Shown here piece after piece: positions 44,201 through 56,500 of a DNA stretch of 64,000 bases. Within the stretch, counting starts at the first letter, position 1. Each line of letters opens with the position of its first letter. The DNA comes from Scolanthus callimorphus. Lineage: Eukaryota; Cnidaria; Anthozoa; Actiniaria; Edwardsiidae. The stretch lies in assembly GCA_033964015.1 (NCBI GenBank), contig CM066913.1, positions 6,485,169-6,549,168 on the forward strand. The letters run 5' to 3'. Both the position numbers and the translations under genes were made by a program. The notes below the pieces were generated by a model, which saw nothing but the letters and a program-made list of their open reading frames with translations, was not told where the DNA came from and did not search any database.

Positions 44201-47200
44201 GCAACCAAACCGTTTGTCCCAGGGATTGCACATGCCCTCTACATGGATGTTACCCATGATAATGAGAACCCTTTCCTTGTAAGTGTTGCCTTCCTCATAT
44301 AGGTTTTGAAATAGAAACCGCTTCTGAAACAACAATGCTAGACCTTAAGGTCCCAAAGGATGAGACCAGTGAAGTGGCTGATAAGAAAGATAATTATGAA
44401 AGTTTGAGGACTTAACACAAGAAATTTTATGGACATTTCTGTAAATGTGGTAGGGCTATAGTTCTACCAGCTCCTCCCTCTCCATCCTCTCCATTTGAAA
44501 TTGTTTCAGGTTATCATGCAGTATATGAACAGCCTTTATACATAACATATGAACAGCCTTTATAGGCCATGATGTTTTTGCCTAAATAAGTCGTTTAGAC
44601 CCCATGTCCCACACTCTGCAAGGTGTACTGTACATGTTTTTGTTTATATATCCATTGTATCCCCTTTCTCTATCCGTTTAGATGAGGTCTGTGTATGATG
44701 CCCTTGCCAGCTCAGCACTTGTTGCCATGGCTTGTTGTGCAACTGGAAGTAGTAGAGGCTATGATGAGCTTGTACCACATCAGGTAAATCATTGACAGGG
44801 CTGAGGTTTTCTTTTTCAAATATTAAGTTGTCAAAAACGTACATTACATTTTCATGCAATTTTCCAATGAAATTGAAATTTGTTAATCCAAAAATATGAT
44901 TCTTCTGAGTCATGCAGTTGGAAGAAATATAGGCAGCATGTTTCATCAGGATTTCAAAAGACTGAGGAGCGGGTTGGAGGGAAGGCCCATTTTTAAACAG
45001 ACTTCGAGGGTGTCTGAAAGTCATGCCGTTTGATAAAGCTTCTCAAACAAATCACTTACGAGAAAAAGAAGGAATAAATCTCAAAATATGTGCAAATTTA
45101 ATGGCGTATCCACACCTCATCCACGGTTATGATATTCCTTGTTTAGTCTATATGAAATTTTAATGAGTTTGAGAATGATGTGTTAAACATAACGTGCATA
45201 GCGTCTTCTTTAATGAATGCTTTCTTTGTATTGTATTTCTTTTCAAGGTTCATGTGGTAAATGAGGAAAGGCATTACATGTCTGCTAAAAACAAGAATTC
45301 AAAACTCCCGACTAAGGCTTACTTATCGCCAGATGCTGGTATAATAGCAGCCAAGAAAGTTATTAATGAGTTGCACCGACAACTAGGAGAAGAGGGCTAC
45401 TCTCAGGTACTTGCTTCCTGTGCTATCAACACTAGAACTACCGGTAAAAATATTCTGTCAAGTGTACAAGCCCCGTGCAGTGCACCGAATTAAAGGATAT
45501 TGGAATCAAGTGGTGTCTGCTAAATGTTTGCCATTTTGATTAATGGCTGGCAATTCATAGATCCGGCCTGCCATTCATACTCATCGTTACTGTTGTCCAA
45601 CAAACAAACAAAGTTTCTCCTAAAAAAATTGGCCAAAAATAATAATAACAATAATAATAATAATAATAATAACGGTTCTTAAAAATACGCATTATGCTAT
45701 ACGCCTCAATGCGATTACAATAGTGTAGTTTAAATAAACTAGAGACTATATAGTTTAATATAGAGACTATATAGTTTAATATTCCAATCCCGCTAAGGTT
45801 TACCAGATATCTTTATCTTCGGATCATTTGAGATTACATTGTCATAAAAGGCAAAAAAGTGCTGCACATCGGACCGATTTCAACTACCTGGAAGCAACGC
45901 GCGCATACAAGTTACTTAGCACACGGAATGTAATATAACTACTGTCATTCAACGCGCACATTCGCTATAGCTGGAATCGTCCATTACTAGTTGAAAGAAC
46001 AACAATCCTTCCTCCATCCCGGACTCTGGCTAAATCTATGATCTCTACAGGTGTATGTGGATCAGATTCATCGAGACGTACACGCTATCACTCGCCACTG
46101 TCCAGACAAGCGCAAGACTGTAGTTTTGGTAGCTCACTCTGCCTTCCAAGATCCACCTGATCATCTCAAACCCAGCCTTAAGAGCCTCCAGATCCTCATG
46201 GAGGGCATACCACCACTCAATATTCCTGGTGAGGTCCTTACTAGGGCATCAGCACTGGACGTTTTTTCGTCCGAACTTTTATATCCCGACACTAACCACT
46301 GGGGTGTTGACAGTAAGGCACGCGGCGCACGATGCATAGATGGCGAGCGCTCTTGGCTTTTCAAAAACCGAGAGCGGGAGCTACAATTCTGCTTATAATA
46401 TATGTCGTTCTTTGGTTGTCAGTTGAAATCATGCTACTATTTTTTGATCACTATCATGTAGCTGATCGAAAAATGTCGGAGGAGAGTATCGGTCGCGGAA
46501 CAACAAATACACGTCCCAGCTGATTTCTTGCTCAAATTTGCCCCGTTTTTGTTGCATCGCCAAGTGTTCCAAACAGATTCTAAAAAAATATCTGGGTTTG
46601 ACGATGATTCAATCAAGTTTTCGCTTCTCAAAACTACTCGCTCTGCACCTACCGGTAGGAACGTTTCGTTTTGATCAACAATCCTTTGCGCACCGTGAGA
46701 TCAGCTGGTCGTTACTTTGAACATTCCCGGTCGCTATTTTCAGGAGACAGGAAACTTCCAAGGATATGCTACATACCCGACACCAGGACTTTTAAGTACC
46801 TTTTTAAACATTTGTTTTTTAGGTGAAGTAGAAGAAATCATCATGGAAGCAATGCTTGTAAAAACAGATGGAGAGGAACCATTCCAGAAGGACAAGGATT
46901 TTATTAACGGCTTGCAGTCACACCGGGTACTCATGCAGCAACACATACCTCTCGGAAAATCAAAGGTAACGAATCCCTTTATTATAGTTAAAACTGACCA
47001 GCTGGTTGTCCGGTGAAATGTAGACGTTTCTGCTGATATTCACAGACGTGAGATTCCAACTTTCAGGGTCAGAAATTGCGACCATATGGTCGCCAATGGC
47101 GGCTACATTTAGGTTTTGGAGAGCAAACATTTCAACCTAGTCCGCAAATGGCGACTTAACTTGCCATTCTGTAGTTTTTTAATGTACTTCTCAAAATAGA

Positions 47201-50200
47201 CCTTTTTCGCTTGAGTGGGGGCCCTGTGGTCTGTTTGCCCAACTGACACTCAAGCGTAGAATGTTCTTTGTTTCCACACATCAATATTAATGAATTTTCG
47301 CATGCATTACAAGAAAACAAAACACATTGTTGGGAAAACAAACCTAGCAAAACCACAGGGCACTCAAGCGGGAAAAATAGCGACCAGATTTCTATAACGG
47401 CGACCAAACTTACTTTTTGCAGGGCTTTAATTTTTTTTCTAATTTATGTGTTACCATCGTGCATTTATTGCAATCCATGGTCCAACGCCATTACTATAGT
47501 GTTTCATTAATAAAGGTTTCACAGATACTGTATGGTGTCCCATGGTCAATTTCTATGCCAGCATCAGTGCTGTAGTCTCCTCAAGCAGGTAGAAGTTAAA
47601 GCAGTTATAACTGTTACTGCGTGCCATGGTTTATCGGTATTTCAACCTCGCTGTTGTTATTCGTCTCCGTGGACAGGCAGAATAAGCGCTTTATTGTACC
47701 CTTGACGGGCATGTGAAGTTCTTTCTTCCAGAAGGTAGAAGCTATAGCAGTTATAACTGTTACTGCGTGCCATGGTCTATCGGTATTTCAACCTCGCTGT
47801 TGTTATTCGTCTCAGTGGACAGGCAGAATAAGCGCTTGATTGTACCCTTGACGGCCGTGCGAAGTTCTTTCTTGCGCCACAGGCACAGCACTGGGTTTAG
47901 AGTGGCGTTTAGAAACATGCATGTTAGAGCCACATTGTTCACTATTCTTACAGCCCTGTCTGAATCATCCATCTTGGCATACAATGCCGTGGCTACCACC
48001 GTAGGCGTGTAGCAAACCAGGGTGACAACCCCTATGTACACCATCGTTACTAGTGATTTCCTGTACTTAGACACGTTGAAACTTGATCTCTGGTTGGGTA
48101 TGGCCTTGTTGCTCTGCGATGCCGTTTGGCATCCCACGTTAATGGTGAGTTTTCGCAGTGCCTGGTAAGCCGTAGTGTAGGGAACCACGATGATCACGAT
48201 TAATGAAACTATCATGAACAGGAAGAAGTTCAGTGTGAAAATGGTTTGTCCTGTGCCAAAGAGCAGTAGTGTAGGAATAGAAGATATGAGCCACCCAAAG
48301 CCAGTAGCGATGACAACGCGCTTACCCGTCACAGTCAAGCGATAGGACATCTTGAGTTTCACAGCCAAGCATCGGTCGATACTTACAATGGCAAGAGTCC
48401 ATAGAGACACCACACAGACGAAGTGGGACAGAGGAAGGCGTGCATCCGCCGCCACACAGTACAGGCCCGGTAAAAACTGAATCATCGCCAATAAATTTAT
48501 CACATAAATTGGCTGAACTATGAAACCTACTAGGAAGTCTGTTGCAGCCAAGGTAAAGAGGAGGATTTTCGAGGGCGAGCGAAAAGACGTTGTCTTTCTA
48601 ATAGTCCACATAATCAACGAATTTAAAATCGTTGCTATGATCGCTGAAAGGAAGTTCAGCACAAACAGAAACACTAGATAACTCTCATCTTTGTAATGCG
48701 ACGAGTCGTACGTGAGAAATAAACAAACTTTTTTCATATTTCTTTTTTGTATCGTTTTCAGGCAGGACAAGGCTTGACTTGCTCACCGTGTTATTCCTTT
48801 CCTTCTCTTTGGCGCCCTTGCGAATTTCTTGATTATTCGGAAGATCTTGAATAAAGAGGATGCTGATGCTGTTGAAATGACGAGATCTCCCCGTAATTTG
48901 GTTGTTTTCCAGTGTACGCGTTTTCTGTCCCATTGGAGTCTTACGCTTAATAATCCCCAAGAGAAAAATTTCTTCACATTCTAATTCATACCTGATATAA
49001 CCTGGCCAACTATTAATTACATTACATGTACCTGTATTTTTTCGCTCTCCAATGGAGACTTTCATGGAAAAGCAAAAATTAACTTCTTTTTGTTACATTT
49101 TACCAATGCGCTAGAACTCTAATAGCCTGATAATGTTCTAATCTCGTACGATACTGCAGGTGGTCTAATGGTTTCAACGCCAAAGGCTATCAGACGCAAA
49201 AATTGTTCTTGTTCAGCAATCACTAAATGCGGAGTTATCACTTGTTAGCCAAAATTACTAGCGGTATATTTTTTTCCATTGTCGCCGACAACATAATACC
49301 GACTTTAGTTTATTCAACTATCCTGCGTTTATTCACTGAGCAAATTTTGCAGTTATCCGTTTTACCGTACAAACATTTTGTGTTCTTTTCAGATTAGAAA
49401 GTAAACGCATACAGAATTTCGGTGTCTGGGATTGGAATCTGCACGAAAGTTGTTGTCAAGAAATAATTCTGCTAGTGGAAGTAATCGGCCATAAAACCAT
49501 CAAAGAACTTCTACTACCTATTTTTACAAGTCAGCTTTTTTGTTATCTAAACGGTGGACTGTTATTCGATAAAAAGGCCCAGTAGAAAAAGTTGTTTATA
49601 CTCATACCTGATATTTTTATTTTACGTAAACCTTGGAATTTGTAATCCCAAAAGCATTAATACAAAAGAACGGGTCGTAGTTGTAATTTAGAAATCGTAT
49701 CTTAAATTTGTGAAATAGATTATACAAAATGTCTTCCAGTCATTCAATGCACGCGTCGAGTCACCTGTCTCATGCGATTAGGGGAGTGAAAAGAAATGAT
49801 AATTTATTGATAATAGTAACCTAACATAGCCGCCGAGTTTAATACCCTTTACTATGTGTAAATCGTTTGTTTGAGGTTGAAAAGCGCTCATAACTAAAAA
49901 GTTTAATCATACGCTAAGGAAAGGTGCAAAGACGTTTGGTGTGATTTGTCCTTTTTGTTTTGTAACTACCAATGTTGAAGATTTTGTAAGAAATTCATAT
50001 AACTCTGAGTAAGAGTACAAAATCATTATGATGCCAATAAAAAGGAATATAAGAATTGAAACCCAGATCAGTAAATGGGACACGAAAGGGCTGAAATTAG
50101 CCTGCGAGCCGGCTGTCCAGCGGTTTTTTTCGGATATTTGATTTTTTTTTAGCGCGCAGGAATCCCGTGCGAAATTAATTGGAATGCAAACTTTTGATTG

Positions 50201-50459
50201 TGAAAGTTCAATAAGAGGGTATTATTATTTAGTCAAATCACACTAGTGGTCTATTATTAATGCTGCGTTCTGATTGGTTGAGCTACTAGTAGGCTATAAG
50301 TTATAGCCTACTAGTAGCGAAAAGTGTCGGATTTGAAAGCCAGAAAATGGCAAATGACCAGAACAAAACATTTTTTGGCAATACAAATTGACCTGCTAGT
50401 GTGATTTGACTAAAACAATTATTCCTCTCGCCCTCATGGCCTCTTAGTCAATAGCCCAT

Positions 50460-50490
<31 letters not shown>

Positions 50491-50491
50491 G

Positions 50492-50525
<34 letters not shown>

Positions 50526-53500
50526 GCTCGTGTTTATTCGATCAAAGCGCGCGCTCTGATTGGTTCTATCATGGTCACGTGGCAAGGTACAAACTCAATG
50601 TAGCCGCGCGGGCTACAATTAAAAAATTGACTAGTTTAACTCGACTTCGTCTCGGGAAACATCGAGATTCTCGGGAAAACAAAACTCGCTGTTTTTATTA
50701 TTATATAGCTCGTGTTTATTCGATCAAAGCGCGCGCTCTGATTGGTTCTATCATGGTCACGTGGCGGGCTACAAATTCAATGTAGCCCGCGCGGGCTACA
50801 ATTAAAAAATTGTTGCCCGCGCGGGCGACATCGCTAGAGCGAGAAATTTCGGCGGATATTTTTACCGTATTTTCTTTTTGCTATATAATAAAACACTTAA
50901 TGACTGCTCTCGAGGGAAACAGCGAGTTTTGTTTTCCCGAGAATCTCGATGTTTCCCGAGACGAAGTCGAGTCCTTGAGAGCAGTCATTAAGTGTATATT
51001 ATTGCCGCTACTATTTTGCGCGAAATCATCGAGCCATATTTTACAGTACTGATTCACCTGAGGCCAGCGTACTACTCTTAATTACAGCTGGCATTTTCTT
51101 ATCTTTTTTCAGACGTGTCGAGTTGTCCCTTGTGCGGGTAACAAGTTTGACGTATTCTTTGATCACTTCGCACCTGGAAGTATCATTGCCTTTCAAGTGA
51201 ACATGGAGCCCAATGTCCGCCAAGCTCTAGGGAAACTGAGGTTAGTCTAATTTGCTACGGCAGAACCCTGAGGTCGATTCCTGAAAAGAGGACTAATTTA
51301 ATCCAGGTGTAGCGGCTTAGCGCCCAGGAATAATCTCCTATTCTAGGATTAGCTATCCCAATGGACGATTCCAGCTATAAGCGCGCGCACTCTTCTTTAT
51401 TCAGAAATGCACAAGCCGTGTCCCACAACTACCAGAATGCAGCGCGCGCTTTTTTTAGCAGTTTGTTTGACAAATGTCCCACATCTACCGACATGCAGTG
51501 CGCGCGTGCGTTATAGCTGGAATCGTCCGTTGGTTTCTGAAAGCACAAGTTATTCCCGGATTAGTTATTTCAGAAATAAGACAAACATAACCAGTTTGAC
51601 TGTTTTTAAAGTGATTTTATTGGCTGCAATTTGGCGCAGAAAACAACTTTTCTTGGGCTTCCTGTGCAACCATGTGGAGACTCGGCCCCAAAAGTCAAAA
51701 TAGCGGAGTGGATAAAAAATGATTTTGTTGTTAAACAGACTAGATCCTTTATCAAATGGTAATTAGAGCGGTTTTCACATGACTGTCGTGAAAACAATTG
51801 CAATTCAGCAATCACTAGCCAATCAGAATGGAGAGAAATCACGACTTGCTCCTAAATGGCTTTTTCTCTCAGCCAATTGCAAGCCGAATCAATTACTAAG
51901 GAATTACACAATTGTATTTACTACAGAATTTGATTGGCTGAGAACGCAAAGCAATCGCAATTACAACAAATCTTGACAGTCATGTGAAATCTGCTCTATT
52001 GACAATACAGCAAGCGTCTACATAGTTAGTTATCATTCTCGGTCTTGATGAGGTTTATTTTACTGAAATGTGAACAACGAGGAAAATAATTTGGTCACTC
52101 CACAGATCTTTATCATGTGCCCTGTACGGTGAAAAGTCAGCTCTTACAGCTGAGACATCCGAACTGGTGAAGGAATTAGAGGCTGTATTATCCAGTCTTA
52201 GTCTAGCTGACCTGAACCGGGTGCTGTATCGATGTCAAAACGAAGAGGAGGATGACGGACACGGGGAGGAGTATATGTCCTGGAGGATGTGGGGGCAATG
52301 ACATACTGTGGACTGCAAGGTTTGTGACTAGGGAGGGGAAAGGGGAGGGGGAGTAGGGGGATGACGGACATGGGAGAGGAGTGTATGTCCTGGAGGATGT
52401 GGGGCAATGACATACTGTGGACTGCAAGGTTTGTGACTAGGGAGGGGAAAGGGGAGGGGGAGTAGGGGGATGACGGACATGGGGGAGGAGTGTATGTCCT
52501 GGAGGATGTGGGGGCAATGACATACTGTGGACTGCAAGGTTTGTGACTAGGGAGGGGAAAGGGGAGGGGGAGTAGGGGGATGACGGAAATGGGGGAGGAG
52601 TGTATGTCCTGGAGGATGTGGGGGCAATGACATACTGTGGACTGCAAGGTTTGTGACTAGGGAGGGGGCTTATATGGTACTTGACGGGAAGGGCATGTTT
52701 GTTATGAAGGAGGGCCTAGTCCCTTTGTATTGTAGGATTTAGAACTTGCCGTCTTTTGCACCGTGTCTAATGATAAGGTTATTTACGTCTTGTCGCCGAT
52801 TGGCGACCAATGGTCACAAACATGATTTTTAATTTAGTTGCCAGGCCAAAAGTCTGGTCGCATTGGTGACAGAAGATCACATTTTCAATTCAATTTCAAT
52901 TTCAGGTTTCTTGTCAGTGCTAAGCCACGTCCGGCAGCACAACGACCTTGCACATCCAATATGTCGCAACCTACGTGCTGGCGACTGGATGATGGACTAC
53001 TGCGTAAATCGTCTACTACCTTTCCACGGCACTAGACAGGTACGTCTTTCAAGTGGCGCCTTCCATGCTCTCCATTCTAGACATCACGATTCCATTCTCA
53101 TACCAAGAGCTCCCGGCTCTTCACCTCGCGGGGCATTCTCGTACCCAGAGCTCACCGTCTCATCTGCTCGCAGGGGAGGCTCTGAGGAGATCCATTTCAG
53201 GACCTTCGCTGATAGGCTGATTTTGGACCTAGTGGCATACGCAGAAAGTTGTTTCTCTCAGCTCTGTATCAAATCTCGCGCATGCGTGAATGGCTGTCAC
53301 CAGAGCCTCCCTCTCGAGGTAACGAGCCGGGGAGCTCTGGGTTCGAGAATACCCTCAAAATTACTTGTAGATTGTAGATGGCATGTTGAAAAGACGACTA
53401 GCAGATGTATTTTAATTTAATGTTATTTCAAAAGCGCGATAATAACTGGGTTAATGGCACGCGCGTCGTTTTAGGCAATCAGCGAAGGGTCTGTCACCAA

Positions 53501-56500
53501 ATCCTCCCCTCGAGGTGACGAGTCGAGTAGCCCTGGGTACGAGAGTGGCACGATTCCAGCTATAATGTTTGCGCGCGCTGCATTTCGGTAAATGAGGGCC
53601 ATTTTGCGAACAAAGTCAAGAGTGTGCGTGTGCTTGTAACCGGAATGACCGGAACTACAACATGTACAAAACGCGGCAGCACGCCTACTCACGGGAACAA
53701 GAAAATATGATCATATAACACCGGTGCTAAAAGAGCTTCACTGGCTACCTATATCTGAGCGAATTAATTTCAAAGTTCTACTCTTGACTTTCAAATCATT
53801 GAATAATTTAGCCCCATCCTTCTTGGTGGACCTACTACGTCCTTATAAGCCTACAATGAATCTGCGCTCAAACCCTTTTCTTATATGGCGCCTAAACTAT
53901 GGAACGCGCTACCTCTTCAAATAAGAACTTGCGAATGCTACAGTACTTTTAAATCTCTGGTTAAAACGCTTCTTTTTAGGAAAACATATGATTAAGTGAA
54001 GTATACTATTATTATTTTATTTTATTTTTCATTTATCTTATTTTCTTTTAATTCTATTATTGTAATTTTTACTGCTATTTTAATATTTTTATTGTACGTT
54101 TTTTTGATTTTAGATATCTTTTTTTTTACATATAGTAATTTATTGAAAATAAATAAAGAGATTAAACTAAAGACCAAAAAAAAAGATGAATAATAACAAT
54201 AACATACAAGCACCCCCCCCCCCATCCCACCTAAACAAAAAACTAAAAACGCCCATGCTCACGCCCTACAAAGGATTTTGACAATCAAAGGATTTTTTGC
54301 AATTTTGCACAGTGCTTCTCTAGAGTGCCATTTTGGTTTGCAATGAAATGTTCGATTTGCTGAAGGTATTTCATTCTCTTTAGAAAAATGTCGAAGTTTG
54401 GCTTGATCCCACTGAGACGGCATTTAAAAACAACACTCTTAGCAACAAGAATAATAAAATTGAGTAGTTGATTATTCGGTTTTTCCCAGATACCCAGAAT
54501 GATCGTACTTTCCTTGAATACCGCGCCTTCGTATATGCCATAATGATCTAACCACGTCATCAGACGCGACCAAAAGGTTGTAGTGTAAGAACAGTGGCAG
54601 AAAATGTGCTCAGGCGTTTCCTCCGTAGCTTGACAAAAGGTACACAAGGGAGAGGCTACAATCTTCATTTTACAAAGTATCTTGTTTGTGTAAAGGATTC
54701 GATGCAGTATTTTATATTAAAATGCTCTTAACGAGGAGTCCAAAGTTGATTTAAAAGGCACAAGATATATGGCTGCCCAATCGAGATTTTCATCGGGGTA
54801 TTGTGCGTTGTAGCGTAAAGCAGCAGTAGGGACTATTGATTTCATATTGACAAATGTTTACAGATAAGCCGAGCAGTAAAGCAATCGCTAGAGACTTCTT
54901 CACCGTTTAGACAAATTGTTGGATGGATGCCTGGAGTCGTGGACTCAACTTCGGGGTTGGGATTAGAAGATTTTAAAGATTGCTTCCATTCTTTAGGGAT
55001 TACATGATGTATACTAACAAGGTAAAGGTAATCTGCGGCAGAAAAATTTTCATAGACATTGGTGAAGTACTGAAATTCACGGAGGGCCCCTTCGTTGGAA
55101 AGAATGGCGCCGAGTTTAAAAAACCCCATGGTAACCAGTTTTCGATTATAACATGGGCGGCCTGCGATGAGAATATTTCTATTATTCCAAATAATAATAT
55201 TTATCAATTTTTCAACCGATAATTCCTGCAAAATAGGTTTCTGTTTAGACCAGTAAAATAAACATTCTTTGTAAAAAGGCGGAATAAAGAAAGAGAGTGC
55301 TGAAGTGTCAAAGTTGCAGCGTAATAGAAGAGTCCCCCCAACCGGGTTCAGATATTGGAACATAAAATGTTTCCATGGGGCGGGGCTTTCGTCACACAAT
55401 CTTTTGACACACAGAACTCGTTGCGCACTAATTATCGAGTCCAAATCCGGCATTTTCAAGCCACCTTTTTCTAAATCAGAAATCAAAACTGAGCGTTTGA
55501 CTTTATCAGGCCCATTCCAGACAAAATTGTACATTATTTTGTTTGCCTCAGCAACTATCTCCTTTGGGATGGGGATCAGGGAGGCTCGATACGTAAATTT
55601 GGAGATCGCTAAAGATTTAATAACCTGGATTTTGCCAATCAGCGAGAGATTTCTCCATTTCCATATATTCAGGCATTTTTTCAATGAATTTAGAACTGCT
55701 TCAAAGTTAAGTTTCATTTTAGCATTTTTATCGTAAGTGTAGTGGATACCAAGGATTTTGATTGGCTTATTGATTTTCTGGATACCAAGTTCAATCGACG
55801 GCGGCGAAAGAGCGAACTCGCCAAGCCACATGGCTTCAGTCTTGGAATTATTTACTTTAAGGCCTGAGCAAAGACTAAATATACTTAGAAGACGGCAAAG
55901 ATTAAAGTAAGAAATGTGGTCTTCCAGGAATACCGTAAGATCATCAGCAAAAATGTAAAGCTTAATTTGTGTATCACCTACTTGGATACCCCTAATGTCC
56001 TCACTATTCCTAATTTTTGATGCCAACAGCTCGAGTGCTATAATAAAAAGATAGGGAGCTAGCGGATCACCTTGGCGGATACCAGATTTCATCGGAAAAT
56101 AGCCAGTGAAAGAGTTGTTGTTCATCACACAGCTGGATAAATTGCAATAATATGTTTGGACCCATTTAATGAAAGACGGGCCAAAATTGAATTTTTCGAG
56201 GGCAGCGAAGAGGAAATCGTGATTTAGAGAGTCAAAGGCTTTTTCGAAGTCGATAGCTACCAGGAGGCCAGGGATGTTATAATGTTTGGTAAAGTCAATG
56301 ATATCGTCTACCAGTCTGACTGCATCAAAGATTGAACGACCTTTAACGTAAGCGTGCTGGTCTGAGTTTATTATAACCGGGAGCACAGCTTGCAGCCTAG
56401 TAGCCAAAGCCTTAGAGCCGATTTTTGCGTCAACATTGATCAAAGAAATGGGCCTCCAATTGTTGAGAACGAGTCTGTCTTTATCCTTTTTTTCAATTAA

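Noticed and set aside
52198..52647. 149-residue Pro/Ser-rich minus-strand ORF
   Set aside because: It is the antisense of the tandem-repeated AGL exon 14 end; its repeats are those of the DNA array and it has no independent support.
53471..53692. 73-residue minus-strand ORF
   Set aside because: It falls in the GCGCGC-rich dispersed repeat, with no protein-like features.
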